46,693 bases of DNA from an uncultured Clostridia bacterium. GTDB taxonomy: Bacteria; Bacillota; Clostridia; Christensenellales; Borkfalkiaceae. The position numbers and the translations under genes are program-made. Under the pieces are notes generated by a model. It saw nothing but the letters and a program-made list of their open reading frames with translations, searched no databases and was not told the origin of the DNA. The stretch covers positions 1-46,693 of the forward strand of contig CANRHI010000003.1 of assembly GCA_947630365.1 (NCBI GenBank). The letters run 5' to 3'. Shown piece after piece: positions 1 through 9,246 of the stretch; position 1 is the first letter of the stretch, and each line of letters starts with the position of its first letter.

Positions 1-185
1 GCAAATTCGACGAGGGGCTGGTATATCCCGAGGGCGGTGAGCGCCACCCCCGCCAACATGAAGGCAACGAGGATCTCCCCCGCCGTGAGGTCGGTGAAAT
101 TGATGACGACCTGCGCCACGGCACAGATGAGCCCGCCGACCGCAAACGCCTTCAAAAACATGAGGAGAATTTCGAGATACTGCAT
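1..185 (-). CDS. spoVAE: Stage V sporulation protein AE (SpoVAE), 5' part only
   Basis: The visible 61 codons begin at ATG 185 and run off the left edge of the window. The peptide starts MQYLEILLMFLKAFAVGGLI and is strongly hydrophobic, with two likely membrane segments (about residues 5-27 and 38-55). SpoVAE is a small membrane subunit of the SpoVA channel that moves dipicolinic acid into the forespore and out at germination. It follows spoVAD by 16 bases, the usual gene order. The Shine-Dalgarno region is a run of nine G on the coding strand ending 7 bases before the ATG. The product and order are what the family shows; the rest of the gene is outside the window. Confidence 0.88.
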   Translation of the reverse strand, partial: MQYLEILLMFLKAFAVGGLICAVAQVVINFTDLTAGEILVAFMLAGVALTALGIYQPLVEF

Positions 186-192
186 ATATGTA

Positions 193-201
193 CCCCCCCC
201 C
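193..201. repeat. Nine-base C homopolymer between spoVAD and spoVAE
   Basis: Nine consecutive C (G9 on the coding strand) lie 7 bases upstream of the spoVAE ATG and occupy the ribosome-binding position. A second C9 tract lies at 15577-15585. Such tracts can slip during replication; here slippage would alter the Shine-Dalgarno strength or spacing rather than a reading frame. Confidence 0.8.
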
Positions 202-1194
202 TCACCTCTCGAGGCAGACGGCGTGGGCGATGCAGGGAATGCTCTCCCCCTGCCCAGAGGAGACGGTGGAAAGGAGCGCCCCCGTCGCAACGAAGAGAAT
301 GCGCTTGAGATCCCCCGACATGAGCTTGCGGAAGAGATAGGAATTGAGCACGAGCGCAGAGCAACCCGCGCCGCTCCCGCCTTGATATTCGTCCTCGATG
401 ACGTTATAGACGATCTCCCCGCAATCCACATGGTTTTCGGAGATGTCCAAGCCCTTTTCCCATGTGAGGTCCTTGAGAATGCGGCTCCCGAGTGCGCCCA
501 GATCCCCCGTGACGATGAGGTCGTATGCCTCGATATTCTCCTTCGTCCCGCGGAAGTGCGCCAAAATGGTATCCGCCGCCGCAGGCGCCATGGCGGCGCC
601 CATGTTGTTGACGTCGGTGATGCCGAAGTCCACCACTTTCCCGAGCGTTGCCGCCGTGATGCGAACGCCGTCCCCCTTGTCCGCGACGAGAGCGCTCCCC
701 GCGCCCGTCACCGTCCATTGCGATTGGGGCGGGCGGGTGCAACCGAGCTCCAAGGGGTAGCGGTACTGCCTCTCCGCGGAGGCAAAATGGCTCCCCGTCG
801 CCGCCACGGCACGGTGAACGAGCCCGCCGTTCACAAACGCCGCCGCTACGGCGAGGCTCTCCGCCATGGTGGAGCACGCCCCATAGACGCCGAGGAAGGG
901 AACGGAGAAATCCCGCGCGGCAAAACTTGCCGAAATGATTTGGTTGAGAAGGTCGCCCGAGACGATGAGGTCGACCTCCTCCCTCCTCAAGCCCGCATTG
1001 GAGATGGCGCCGTCGATGACGTGGGAGAGCATCTTGCACTCCGCCTTCTCGTAGGTGCTTTCGCCGAACATGTCGTCGTCGAGCGCGGTTTCGACGTACC
1101 GCCCGATGATACCCTCGCACTCCTTCGGCCCCGCGATGCTGCTCGTTGCGACGATGCGCGGCTGCTTCTTAAAATAGACGGTTTGATTTCCCAT
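202..1194 (-). CDS. spoVAD: Stage V sporulation protein AD (SpoVAD)
   Basis: This 330-residue protein has the thiolase/ketoacyl-synthase-like fold of SpoVAD, the dipicolinic-acid-binding subunit of the SpoVA complex of the spore inner membrane. Family features seen are the N-terminal NQTVYF segment, SSIAGPKECEG near residue 20, a GVYGACSTMAESL stretch and a TRPPQSQWTVTGAG stretch. The start at 1194 was chosen because the family begins about ten residues before the GPKE motif; an in-frame ATG at 1230 would add 12 residues and neither start has a strong Shine-Dalgarno site. The gene is followed by spoVAE. It is not preceded by spoVAC, which is unusual. A forespore sigma-G promoter is expected in 1195-1350, but only a weak GTAAA/CATATAC pair is visible there. 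Confidence 0.9.
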   Translation of the reverse strand: MGNQTVYFKKQPRIVATSSIAGPKECEGIIGRYVETALDDDMFGESTYEKAECKMLSHVIDGAISNAGLRREEVDLIVSGDLLNQIISASFAARDFSVPFLGVYGACSTMAESLAVAAAFVNGGLVHRAVAATGSHFASAERQYRYPLELGCTRPPQSQWTVTGAGSALVADKGDGVRITAATLGKVVDFGITDVNNMGAAMAPAAADTILAHFRGTKENIEAYDLIVTGDLGALGSRILKDLTWEKGLDISENHVDCGEIVYNVIEDEYQGGSGAGCSALVLNSYLFRKLMSGDLKRILFVATGALLSTVSSGQGESIPCIAHAVCLER

Positions 1195-1350
1195 AAAAAA
1201 TGCCCGACTGCAGTTTTTGCATTCGGACAAGAGTTATTCGCTTATTTACGGGTATATGGTGACTCGAAAGGACGTTTTTACGATTTATGTCCGTGGTATC
1301 CCGACGTTCCAAAATGTTTCCAAAGGCGATTTTTGCCTCAAAATTTTTTA

Positions 1351-1923
1351 CTAATCTTCCTTTCGATCCCCGAATTTTATCTCTTTTGCATATCCGTTTA
1401 CGGCATACAGCGTATCGCGGTCGATCTCGATGACGTCCTCATAGCCTCCGACGACCGACGCCTGCTCTCCGACGATGCGAAAGCCGACGCGCAGGTCGTT
1501 GCTTCGGGCAGCAATATTCTCGCGGTGGACGCAAGCAGTGATCTTTTGCAAGCCTAACCGTTCAAATCCTACGGCGAGCGCCAGCACCGTAGCCGTCCGT
1601 CCGATCCCCTTTCCGTGCGCCGCGGGGTCGCCGACGCGTATCTTCCCGAATTCCGCGCGGTCGTCCTCGATCTCATAGATGGAGACGCTCCCGACGATGC
1701 GCTTCAATTCCTTCGTCTCCACGATGGCAAACGTGATCTCGCGGGGGTCGAGGAGATAGTTTTGGAACCACTGTTCCTGTTTCTCCGGAGAAATGATCCC
1801 GATCGGACGCAAGAAGCGCGTCTCCTCCAAATTGTTTCTCCAATGCCGCAAGTATTCGATGTCGTCGTGGCACAGCGGCCGCAGCAACACATTTCCGTAC
1901 TGCGCAAAGTAATTATGATCCAT
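1351..1923 (-). CDS. GNAT-family N-acetyltransferase, last gene of the polysaccharide operon
   Basis: The 190-residue product is a RimJ/RimL/PseH-type GNAT enzyme. It has an N-terminal LRPLCHDDIEYLRHWRNN segment, a central acetyl-CoA loop around GDPAAHGKGIGRTAT (about residues 102-116) and the usual ITACVHRENIAARS strand-turn. The ATG at 1923 is preceded by a strong AAAGGAGG site and overlaps the end of the flippase gene by 11 bases, so it is co-translated. In this setting it probably acetylates an amino sugar, perhaps the 3-amino-3,6-dideoxyhexose made by the FdtA/FdtB-like pair just upstream. That substrate is inferred from position only. The known dTDP-Fuc3N acetyltransferase FdtC is, as I recall, a hexapeptide-repeat protein rather than a GNAT. 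No clear terminator follows. Confidence 0.8.
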   Translation of the reverse strand: MDHNYFAQYGNVLLRPLCHDDIEYLRHWRNNLEETRFLRPIGIISPEKQEQWFQNYLLDPREITFAIVETKELKRIVGSVSIYEIEDDRAEFGKIRVGDPAAHGKGIGRTATVLALAVGFERLGLQKITACVHRENIAARSNDLRVGFRIVGEQASVVGGYEDVIEIDRDTLYAVNGYAKEIKFGDRKED

Positions 1924-3445
1924 TGGATCCGTCCTCCTTTCTTTCATCGGCGTACTCGCCATCGACGTCTTGGGCGATAGTCGTCCCCTCTTCCACATCC
2001 ACTGTTCCCTCGAGAAGCGGATTTTTCCTCCGCTTTAACCCCCTGCCGAGCATCTTTATGTCCTTCCAATACAGGAATACCATGACAGCCGAAAGGAAAA
2101 CCGCCATAACGATATTCAGCCATAAGATATTGAGCGTGAACGCGCGCCACACTAAAATGTACGCCACCATGAGTAGCGTCGAAAGATAGAAGCGCAGGTC
2201 CAACGTGATGAGCTTCATGTAATATAGAACGATGACGCATATAACGACAGAAAGCACATAGCCGCTAAGGGTTGCGATCGCGGCGCCTTCGATGCCGAGA
2301 ATAGGTATCAAAAAGTAATTCAATACAATGTTCAGCGCCGCTCCCGCGCTCAAGATCAGCAAATTCGGCCACGTCTTTTTAATGACAAGCAATTGGTTGT
2401 CCGCAATTTGGAAGAGCATCAAAAGAAGCGGCGAAAGGAACAGATAGGGCGCGACCACAAACGCCTCGTGGTATTCCTCTTCGAAGAGCAGTTTGAAGAT
2501 CGGCTCGCTCAATGCGAATACGAACATGGTACAACAGAAAGAAATAATGCCGAGATACTCGAATATCCGCGAATTGGTCTTGACCTGATTCTCCTCCTTC
2601 ATGATGGAGAACGCAAAGAATTGCCATCCTCCGGCAAATGCGGTATAGATGAGCTGGCTGGCGTGCCCGAATTTCGCACCGACAGAGTAGACGCCCTCTG
2701 CCCCCACGCCGATCATATTGGTGATCATGAGTTTATCGCAGGAGTCGAATATCCAATAGATGATAAAATTCGGCAACAGCGGAAGCGCGATGAGAATAAG
2801 CGGCTTGAGATACTTCGCTTTGAACAGCTTGAAGCTGAACCACTTTCTGTTGAGGATCCCAAAGGTGATCTCGCTCAAAATTGCCGAAATCATCCCTGCG
2901 AGCGGCAAGGCAATAATATAGTGCCCCGTCAGAAGCAACGGAATGGAGATGCCGTAAGAAACCACGGGCGAAAGCACGTTCATTAAAAGGAAAATGCCGC
3001 GCTTGTTCTGCATCCGCGTTGGAGCCGCAACAATGGAATTGGTGGCTCCCACGAGCGTTGCGGTCGCAACGATATAGATGAGGTACGATAACTTGTTATC
3101 CGCCAAAAACCATCGGGCGAGAGGATCCCTCAATGCGATCATGAGACAGCAGATGACGACCGACGTTGCCATCGTAAACAAAAAGGCTGTCGAACAGATC
3201 TCCTTTTTGAACTGCTCGTCCTCCTTTTCGAAGAACATGCGGTACATCGCGTCGTACATGCCCATGATCGCAAGCGCGCTGCAAAACGACAATATGGTGT
3301 TCGCCATATCGCTTATGCCGAAATAATCGGTAGACGGCATAAGCCGCGTTACGATCGGTATCATGATGAGCGGAATGATCTTGCTGATGATCCCGCCCAT
3401 GCCGTATATGAAGAAATTGCTTAAAAACAGCTTTACCTTATTCAT
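1913..3445 (-). CDS. wzx: Polysaccharide flippase, Wzx/MATE-like
   Basis: This 510-residue integral membrane protein has about 12-14 hydrophobic segments and the N-terminal [20 protein letters not shown] pattern of lipid-linked oligosaccharide flippases of the MOP superfamily. It should move undecaprenyl-linked repeat units across the membrane before polymerisation. Length is normal for the family. The last 35 residues form a hydrophilic, acidic tail. The start overlaps the aminotransferase gene by 8 bases, suggesting translational coupling. The operon also has an EpsG-like polymerase, so this is a complete Wzx/Wzy pair. Family assignment is secure; the exact repeat unit carried is unknown. 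Confidence 0.9.
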   Translation of the reverse strand: MNKVKLFLSNFFIYGMGGIISKIIPLIMIPIVTRLMPSTDYFGISDMANTILSFCSALAIMGMYDAMYRMFFEKEDEQFKKEICSTAFLFTMATSVVICCLMIALRDPLARWFLADNKLSYLIYIVATATLVGATNSIVAAPTRMQNKRGIFLLMNVLSPVVSYGISIPLLLTGHYIIALPLAGMISAILSEITFGILNRKWFSFKLFKAKYLKPLILIALPLLPNFIIYWIFDSCDKLMITNMIGVGAEGVYSVGAKFGHASQLIYTAFAGGWQFFAFSIMKEENQVKTNSRIFEYLGIISFCCTMFVFALSEPIFKLLFEEEYHEAFVVAPYLFLSPLLLMLFQIADNQLLVIKKTWPNLLILSAGAALNIVLNYFLIPILGIEGAAIATLSGYVLSVVICVIVLYYMKLITLDLRFYLSTLLMVAYILVWRAFTLNILWLNIVMAVFLSAVMVFLYWKDIKMLGRGLKRRKNPLLEGTVDVEEGTTIAQDVDGEYADERKEDGSNGS

Positions 3446-4559
3446 TCTGCGGTGTAAACCGATTGACCGTCTCGATCACATACTCGATCTGCTCCTCGGT
3501 AAGCGTGGGGCTCATGGGCAAACTTAATTCGCCTGCGTGAATTTGCTCGGTAACGGGATAGCTCCTATCGTTCCACTCGCGGTATGCCTCCTGTTTGTGC
3601 GGCGGGATCGGATAATGGATGATGGTTTGAATTCCCCTTTCCGATAAATATTTTTGGAATGCGTCCCTTTGCTCCGCCAAGACGGGAAATACATGATAGA
3701 CGTTGTTGCCGTTCACGGAACGCGGAGGCAATTTGATATGCGGATTCTTGATGCCGCCGAGATACTTCTCCGCAACGGCGATCCTGAGCGCGTTGTCCGC
3801 ATCAAGATACTTGAGCTTTACATCCAAAACCGCCGCATTGATCTCGTCAAGACGGCTATTTCTTCCTTTGTATTTGAACACATACTTCTTTGAGGAGCCG
3901 TAATTCGCCAGAGAGCGTATCGCCGTCGCGAGCTCCTCGTCGTCGGTCGTCACCGCCCCCGCATCTCCGAGCGCACCGAGGTTTTTCCCGGGATAAAAGC
4001 TGTGTCCCGCCGCATCTCCGAGGCTGCCCGTCCGCTTTCCTCCGTTGAATCTGCAGCCGTGCGCCTGCGCGTTATCCTCGATAAGTTTTAGGTTGTATTT
4101 CTTGCAGAGCTCCCCGACTTTGTCGGTATAAGCACACTTCCCATAGAGGTGTACGATGAGGATCGCCCTTGTCTTTTCGGTGATGGCAGCTTCGATTTTG
4201 CCATCGTCGATCTGAAAAGTATTGATATCCGGCTCCACCAAGATGGGAACAAGCCCGTTTTCGGTGATCGCAAGAATGGTCGCAATATATGTATTGGCGG
4301 GAACGATCACCTCATCCCCGGGCTTCATGACCCCAAGCTCGACATATGCTCGAAGGATCCAAATCAAGGCGTCTAAACCGTTGGCGACCCCGATGCAATA
4401 CTTGGTCCCGATGAAATCGGCATAGTCCTTTTCGAATTGAGCGTTTTCCGCCCCCTGCAAATACCATCCGCTGTCCACCACGCGGCTGACCGCCTCATGG
4501 ATCTCGTCGTGATACTTCGCGGTTACATCCTTCAAAGATAAAAAAGGGACATTCATCAT
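3438..4559 (-). CDS. DegT/DnrJ/EryC1-type sugar aminotransferase, FdtB/QdtB-like
   Basis: This 373-residue enzyme is a PLP-dependent sugar transaminase. The Schiff-base lysine is K192 in the [11 protein letters not shown] motif, and the family signatures IEDNAQAHG (about 160-168) and NYGSSKKY are present. It most resembles the FdtB/QdtB group, which aminates C3 of dTDP-3-oxo-6-deoxyhexose to give dTDP-Fuc3N or dTDP-Qui3N. The strongest support is its neighbour: a ketoisomerase that makes exactly that substrate, whose stop overlaps this start by 4 bases. The donor precursor dTDP-4-oxo-6-deoxyglucose comes from RmlB in the same operon. The gluco or galacto product cannot be decided from sequence. 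Confidence 0.88.
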   Translation of the reverse strand: MMNVPFLSLKDVTAKYHDEIHEAVSRVVDSGWYLQGAENAQFEKDYADFIGTKYCIGVANGLDALIWILRAYVELGVMKPGDEVIVPANTYIATILAITENGLVPILVEPDINTFQIDDGKIEAAITEKTRAILIVHLYGKCAYTDKVGELCKKYNLKLIEDNAQAHGCRFNGGKRTGSLGDAAGHSFYPGKNLGALGDAGAVTTDDEELATAIRSLANYGSSKKYVFKYKGRNSRLDEINAAVLDVKLKYLDADNALRIAVAEKYLGGIKNPHIKLPPRSVNGNNVYHVFPVLAEQRDAFQKYLSERGIQTIIHYPIPPHKQEAYREWNDRSYPVTEQIHAGELSLPMSPTLTEEQIEYVIETVNRFTPQNE

Positions 4560-4972
4560 ATTTCCTCCATTGTTTTCAAATATTTGATATACGCATCGTA
4601 ATCTCTGATATAGTCTGCCTCATCGTACAGTTCCGATGCCAGGACCATCAAAACTGCATCGGGTGAAAAATCGTACATCTCGCGCCAAATGTTCGAAGCG
4701 AGATAAAGCCCGCGGTTTGGCGTATCCAATACAACTTCGGCAGTCTCTCTCCCGTTATCGAGATGAATTTTGCACGAGCCGTGCACGCAAATCAGAACTT
4801 GCTCCAAATGCTTATGCGCATGAAAGCCGCGCCTGACGCCCTCCGTCGTATCGTACATATAATACACCCGTTTGATGGAAAAAGGAATATCTTTCTCCTC
4901 CTCTACGGCAACAAGCTGCCCCCGTGCGTCACCGTGCGGCAGGAAATCGATTGTTCGATATAAGTTATTCAT
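4556..4972 (-). CDS. dTDP-4-oxo-6-deoxyglucose 3,4-ketoisomerase, FdtA/QdtA (WxcM-like cupin)
   Basis: This 138-residue single-domain cupin matches the FdtA/QdtA/TylM3 family in length. It has the opening [17 protein letters not shown], a [13 protein letters not shown] strand carrying the catalytic histidines H51 and H53, and a conserved tail of the [15 protein letters not shown] type. The family shifts the keto group of dTDP-4-oxo-6-deoxyglucose from C4 to C3. The product is used by the next enzyme, with which it shares an ATGA overlap. The two genes form a side branch from the rhamnose pathway at the RmlB product. FdtA and QdtA differ in C4 stereochemistry, which is set by few residues and is not resolved here. 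Confidence 0.9.
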   Translation of the reverse strand: MNNLYRTIDFLPHGDARGQLVAVEEEKDIPFSIKRVYYMYDTTEGVRRGFHAHKHLEQVLICVHGSCKIHLDNGRETAEVVLDTPNRGLYLASNIWREMYDFSPDAVLMVLASELYDEADYIRDYDAYIKYLKTMEEI

Positions 4973-4991
4973 TCCAACCTCCCGTTTAACT

Positions 4992-5900
4992 TTAGCCGTG
5001 ATTACAAAACAGTCTTCTGAATATCAAATAACAACAAACATCAGGATATTTGAACAACGATATGATATTTGTTAATGCCCTTTTGTGTCTTGATGTCAAG
5101 CTGTAATATTTCCTTTTTACGATCCTTCTCCGAAACCCCTTAAAGTTGTGGCTTTCCAACCCGTTTAGCAAAAAATGGGCGGTATCGCTATGCAACATCG
5201 GAGGCATATTTCCCGTGCTCATTCCGCCGAGCCTGTATCTGACCGAAATAATATCATAATTGCAATGGATCATTCGCCCGGATAAATTGAGCTTGGAAAA
5301 AAATGGACCATCCTCCCACAATCGGTAGGCTTCATCGAAATAGCCCATTCCGGCAATAAAATCTTTCGTATAGCAGAACACGCACCCCGAGGCGCGGTTG
5401 TAAAATTTTCCGATAAAAAGAGAGATATATTCTTCTTGTGGCGTCTTACACTTCGCGATTTTATTTATTTCACGGTCGCTCGGAATCAGCCCGAGGATCC
5501 TTTGAGGATCGTCAACAAAGGCGGCACGCCTTGTGACCAAGTGATCGCACCCCGTCCTTTGAAATTCCGCCGCGATCACCGAAACAGTATGCTCGTCGTA
5601 GAACAAATCGTCCGCGGATAAATTTATCAACAGTTCACCGGTGGCGCGTCTGATGGCATCGTTGATATTTCTGACTGTCCCGAGATTTTCGCCGTTTTGA
5701 TAGACTTGATAGTTTACGATATTCTGCCTTTTGTGAGCTTCGATGTATGCAACGATCGTTTCCTCATCGAATTCGGCGGAATGGTCGTCCGCTATGATCA
5801 TTTCGATTTCGGGATAGTCCTGCATCAAAACGGAATCGATCGTCTCGAAGATCGTTTTCATGCTGTTATATGCCGGCGTGAGGATGCTTACCCGTTCCAT
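4992..5900 (-). CDS. Family 2 glycosyltransferase
   Basis: The 302-residue product has a GT-A fold: the N-terminal VSILTPAYNSM strand (residues 4-14), an IIADDHSAEFDEE nucleotide-binding segment and a SADDLFYDEHT metal-binding region near residue 90. The downstream YRLWEDGPFFSKL motif is typical of GT2 enzymes of surface polysaccharide loci. The start at 5900 was chosen because the fold begins immediately; a longer frame extends upstream to 6035 only across rmlC. It overlaps the end of rmlC by 13 bases. It adds one sugar to the lipid-linked repeat unit on the cytoplasmic side. Its donor and acceptor are unknown; dTDP-rhamnose or the dTDP-amino sugar are likely from neighbours. Confidence 0.85.
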   Translation of the reverse strand: MERVSILTPAYNSMKTIFETIDSVLMQDYPEIEMIIADDHSAEFDEETIVAYIEAHKRQNIVNYQVYQNGENLGTVRNINDAIRRATGELLINLSADDLFYDEHTVSVIAAEFQRTGCDHLVTRRAAFVDDPQRILGLIPSDREINKIAKCKTPQEEYISLFIGKFYNRASGCVFCYTKDFIAGMGYFDEAYRLWEDGPFFSKLNLSGRMIHCNYDIISVRYRLGGMSTGNMPPMLHSDTAHFLLNGLESHNFKGFRRRIVKRKYYSLTSRHKRALTNIISLFKYPDVCCYLIFRRLFCNHG

Positions 5901-6484
5901 CGCCCCCACCCTTTGTCCTTCTCGCTCATCGTAAGCGGCGTGCCGTCTTGCAAAGTATAGCCCATGGGATCGGCGCTGCCGCGGTACAGCCCAACGACCT
6001 CCGGCCAAACAATGCCGAGTGCAGGGTCGTTCCATGCAATGCCGTCCTCATCGCCCGGATGGTAAAAATCCGTTACCTTGTAGCAAAATTCCGCCACATC
6101 GGAGAGCACCAAAAAGCCGTGCGCGAACCCCTCCGAGATATAGAACTGCTTTTTGTTCTCCTCCGAAAGCTCCATGCCGAACCATTTTCCATATGTCTTG
6201 CTTCCCTTGCGGATATCGACGGCGACATCGAACACCCGCCCGCGGATGACGCGGACAAGTTTCCCCTGCGGGTGGGCAATTTGAAAATGCAATCCGCGCA
6301 AGACCCCCTTGCGGCTCTGCGATTGGTTGTCCTGCACGAAATTCATATCCAGCCCCGCCGCCTCCATGTCGCGCTTATTGTATGTCTCCATAAAGTACCC
6401 GCGACTATCTCCGTGAACGGCAGGCTCGATGATATGAAGCCCCTCGATGCCCCCCACATTTTTTTCCACTTTGATTTGTCCCAT
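5888..6484 (-). CDS. rmlC: dTDP-4-dehydrorhamnose 3,5-epimerase (RmlC)
   Basis: This 198-residue cupin is third in the dTDP-L-rhamnose pathway. It inverts C3 and C5 of dTDP-4-oxo-6-deoxyglucose. Diagnostic segments are HGDSRGYFMETY (residues 24-35), QDNQSQSRKGVLRGLHFQ (51-68, with catalytic H66) and YISEGFAHGFLVLSD. The start ATG at 6484 shares a TGATG junction with the rmlD stop, so the two are translationally coupled. The C-terminal tail (about residues 180-198) is a little longer than the core family needs. Confidence in the function is high because all four rml genes are adjacent. Confidence 0.96.
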   Translation of the reverse strand: MGQIKVEKNVGGIEGLHIIEPAVHGDSRGYFMETYNKRDMEAAGLDMNFVQDNQSQSRKGVLRGLHFQIAHPQGKLVRVIRGRVFDVAVDIRKGSKTYGKWFGMELSEENKKQFYISEGFAHGFLVLSDVAEFCYKVTDFYHPGDEDGIAWNDPALGIVWPEVVGLYRGSADPMGYTLQDGTPLTMSEKDKGWGRWNG

Positions 6485-7338
6485 CAGTTTTCCATCTCCG
6501 ATAAGTATCTTTTGAGCGCGTCCTTCCAATCGGGAAGCGGCTCAAAGCCGCTCTCTATGAGCTTCGACTTCTCGAGCCGCGAATTGAACGGCCGTTTTGC
6601 CTTCGAGAGCCCGTATTCCGCCGTCGTCACGGGGACGACCTCGGTGGAATATCCCGCTTGCTGAAAGATCTCCACGGCAAAATCATACCAGCTGATAAAT
6701 CCCCCCTCGTTTGTCGCATGATAAAAGCCGTACTTTTCAGTCTCGATCATGTCAACGAGGAGGCGCGCAAGGTCGAAGGTATAGGTCGGCGTCCCGATCT
6801 GATCGTTGACGACGCGCAATGTAGTATGCGTCTTGCCGAGTTTCAGCATCGTCCCAATAAAGTTTTTCCCGTTCTTGCCGAACACCCACGCAATGCGCAC
6901 CACGAAGAATTTTTCAAGATGTGCGGCGACGGCGAGCTCCCCTTCGAGCTTGGTCTGCCCGTAGACGTTGAGCGGCCGATACTCCTTGCAATCGGGCTTC
7001 CAAGGAGCGTCGCCCTGCCCGTCGAACACATAGTCGGTGGAGATGTACATCATCTTACAGCCGAGGTTTTTGCACTCGAGCGCAATGTTCTCCGTGCCCA
7101 CCGCATTCACGAGCCTTACCTTCTCCTCGTTGTCCTCTGCGGCGTCCACCGCCGTCCATGCGGCGCAGTGGATGACGGCATCGGGTTTGACCTCGCCGAG
7201 AACGCGCGAAACGGCACCGCGATCGGTGATGTCCATTTCCTCGACATCCACGCCGATCGCATCGTGCCCGCATCTCTTCAATTCGTTTACGACGTCCGAT
7301 CCGAGCTGCCCCTTTGCGCCCGTAACAAGCACTTTCAT
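6484..7338 (-). CDS. rmlD: dTDP-4-dehydrorhamnose reductase (RmlD)
   Basis: This 284-residue short-chain reductase completes dTDP-L-rhamnose by NAD(P)H reduction at C4. It has the Rossmann motif VTGAKGQLGSDV (residues 5-16), STDYVFDGQG near residue 100, and the active-site YGQTKLEGE (Tyr-x-x-x-Lys). RPFNSRLEKSKL near the C-terminus is the usual family ending. Its ATG at 7338 directly abuts the rmlB stop at 7339, with no spacer. The order rmlA-rmlB-rmlD-rmlC is unbroken and all on the minus strand. Confidence 0.97.
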   Translation of the reverse strand: MKVLVTGAKGQLGSDVVNELKRCGHDAIGVDVEEMDITDRGAVSRVLGEVKPDAVIHCAAWTAVDAAEDNEEKVRLVNAVGTENIALECKNLGCKMMYISTDYVFDGQGDAPWKPDCKEYRPLNVYGQTKLEGELAVAAHLEKFFVVRIAWVFGKNGKNFIGTMLKLGKTHTTLRVVNDQIGTPTYTFDLARLLVDMIETEKYGFYHATNEGGFISWYDFAVEIFQQAGYSTEVVPVTTAEYGLSKAKRPFNSRLEKSKLIESGFEPLPDWKDALKRYLSEMEN

Positions 7339-8358
7339 CTATCTGTTTCCGTACATTCTCTCGTAGTAATTTTGGTAGTCTCCCGAGAGAATGGTCTCCC
7401 ACCATTCACGGTTTTCGAGGTACCATTGTATGGTTTTTTTGATGCCGTCCGCAAATTTCGTCTCGGGCAGCCAGCCGAGCTCGTTGTAAATCTTCGTGGG
7501 GTCGATGGCATAGCGCATATCGTGCCCCTTCCTGTCCGCAACGTAGGTGATGAGGCTCTCGGGCTTCCCAAGCTCCTTGCAGATGAGCTTGACGATGTCG
7601 ATATTCTTCATCTCGTTGTGCCCGCCGACGTTGTACACTTCGCCCACGCGCCCCTTGTGGATGATGAGGTCGATCGCCTTGCAATGGTCCTCCACATACA
7701 GCCAATCGCGCACGTTTTCCCCCTTCCCGTACACGGGCAGCGGCTTATCGTTCAAGGCATTTGCGATCATGAGCGGAATGAGCTTTTCGGGGAAATGATA
7801 GGGTCCATAGTTGTTGGAGCAGCGGCTTATCGTCACGGGCAACCCGTATGTCCTATGATAGGCAAGCACCAAGAGGTCGGCGGAAGCCTTCGAGCTCGAA
7901 TAAGGGCTGCTCGTGTGGATGGGCGTCGTCTCGGTAAAAAAGAGGTCGGGGCGGTCGAGCGGCAGATCGCCGTACACTTCGTCCGTGGAGACCTGATGGT
8001 AACGCTTTATCCCGTATTTTCGGCATGCATCCATCATGGTCGCCGTCCCAATGATATTCGTCTGCAAAAAGACGCCCGGGTCCTCGATGCTCCTGTCCAC
8101 ATGGCTCTCCGCCGCAAAATTGACGACGATATCGGGTTTTTCCTCCTCGAAAAGGGAAAAAACGGCATCTCTGTCGCAAATGTCTGCCTTCACAAAGCGG
8201 AAATTTGGCTTCTCCATAATGGGCGCGAGTGTGGAAAGATTGCCCGCATATGTGAGCTTGTCCAAACAAACGATGCGGTAATCGGGATATTTTTTTTGCA
8301 TGTGGAAGATAAAGTTGCTCCCGATGAACCCCGCTCCGCCGGTTACAATGATGGTCAT
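7339..8358 (-). CDS. rmlB: dTDP-glucose 4,6-dehydratase (RmlB)
   Basis: This 339-residue extended SDR makes dTDP-4-oxo-6-deoxyglucose. It shows the NAD-binding GGAGFIGSNF (residues 7-16), HVDRSIEDP, STDEVYGDL, the catalytic YSSSKASAD (Tyr-x-x-x-Lys) and RCSNNYGPYHFPEKLIPL, all characteristic of RmlB. Its product is the branch point of this operon: RmlC/RmlD take it to rhamnose, and the FdtA/FdtB-like pair takes it to a 3-amino-3,6-dideoxyhexose. It directly abuts rmlA and rmlD. Confidence 0.97.
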   Translation of the reverse strand: MTIIVTGGAGFIGSNFIFHMQKKYPDYRIVCLDKLTYAGNLSTLAPIMEKPNFRFVKADICDRDAVFSLFEEEKPDIVVNFAAESHVDRSIEDPGVFLQTNIIGTATMMDACRKYGIKRYHQVSTDEVYGDLPLDRPDLFFTETTPIHTSSPYSSSKASADLLVLAYHRTYGLPVTISRCSNNYGPYHFPEKLIPLMIANALNDKPLPVYGKGENVRDWLYVEDHCKAIDLIIHKGRVGEVYNVGGHNEMKNIDIVKLICKELGKPESLITYVADRKGHDMRYAIDPTKIYNELGWLPETKFADGIKKTIQWYLENREWWETILSGDYQNYYERMYGNR

Positions 8359-9243
8359 TTATTTCCCCTCCTTTGTGCCCGCGGTCTTTTTGAGATGCTC
8401 GCCATAAGGCGATTTGCCATAGGCTTCCGCGATCTTTAAGAGCGTGTCGCGATCGATCCAACCGTTTTTATAGGCGACCTCCTCGGGCGCCGAGATGGTC
8501 ACATCCTGCCGTTGGGAGAGCACGCGCACGAATTCCGCCGCCTCGAACAGGCTGTCCATCGTCCCCGTGTCGAGCCACGCAAAGCCGCGGTCGAGAAGTT
8601 GCACGGTGAGGGCCCCCGCTTCGAGATACATGCGGTTGAGGTCGGTGATCTCCAGCTCCCCGCGTGCCGATGGAAGAATGCGCTTTGCATATTCCACGAC
8701 CCGCGTGTCGTAGAAGTACAAACCCGTGATACAATAATTCGATTTGGGATGGATGGGCTTCTCCTCCACGGACAGCACTCTTCCCTCTTCGTCGAATTCC
8801 ACGATACCGAAGCGCTGCGGATCCTTGACTCCGTAACCGAAGATCGTCGCTTTGCCTCTTTCTGCATTCGCCTTGGCCTCCTTCAGCATCTTGGAGAAGC
8901 CGTGCCCATAAAAGATATTGTCGCCCAAAATCATCGCAACGGTATCGCTTCCGATGAACTTTTCCCCGATGAGAAACGCTTGCGCGAGCCCATCCGGAGA
9001 AGGCTGTACGGCATACTCCAAATGGATGCCGAACTTGCCGCCGTCTCCGAGGAGTTCCTCAAAGCGCGGCGTATCCTGCGGCGTCGAGATGATGAGGATA
9101 TCTCGAATTCCCGCCGTCATGAGCGTCGAAAGCGGGTAGAAGATCATCGGTTTGTCGTACACCGGCAAAAGTTGTTTGCTTGTAACTCTTGTGAGCGGGT
9201 AGAGCCTCGTCCCGCTCCCCCCTGCCAATATAATGCCTTTCAT
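8359..9243 (-). CDS. rmlA: Glucose-1-phosphate thymidylyltransferase (RmlA)
   Basis: This 294-residue nucleotidyltransferase activates glucose-1-phosphate with dTTP as the first dTDP-rhamnose step. It has the signature [20 protein letters not shown] (residues 8-27), [13 protein letters not shown] near residue 105, [10 protein letters not shown] and a tail of the [18 protein letters not shown] type. Length is normal for the short RmlA class. The stop at 8359 abuts the rmlB start. The next gene upstream ends 3 bases before its ATG. Confidence 0.97.
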   Translation of the reverse strand: MKGIILAGGSGTRLYPLTRVTSKQLLPVYDKPMIFYPLSTLMTAGIRDILIISTPQDTPRFEELLGDGGKFGIHLEYAVQPSPDGLAQAFLIGEKFIGSDTVAMILGDNIFYGHGFSKMLKEAKANAERGKATIFGYGVKDPQRFGIVEFDEEGRVLSVEEKPIHPKSNYCITGLYFYDTRVVEYAKRILPSARGELEITDLNRMYLEAGALTVQLLDRGFAWLDTGTMDSLFEAAEFVRVLSQRQDVTISAPEEVAYKNGWIDRDTLLKIAEAYGKSPYGEHLKKTAGTKEGK

Positions 9244-9246
9244 GGA

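Noticed and set aside
1322..1350. Possible terminator after the last glycan gene
   Set aside because: The only stem is AGGC/GCCT, about four pairs, and no T-run follows on the minus strand.
1195..1350. Sigma-G promoter for spoVAD
   Set aside because: Only a poor GTAAA and CATATAC pair with an 18-base spacer was found, not enough for a feature call.
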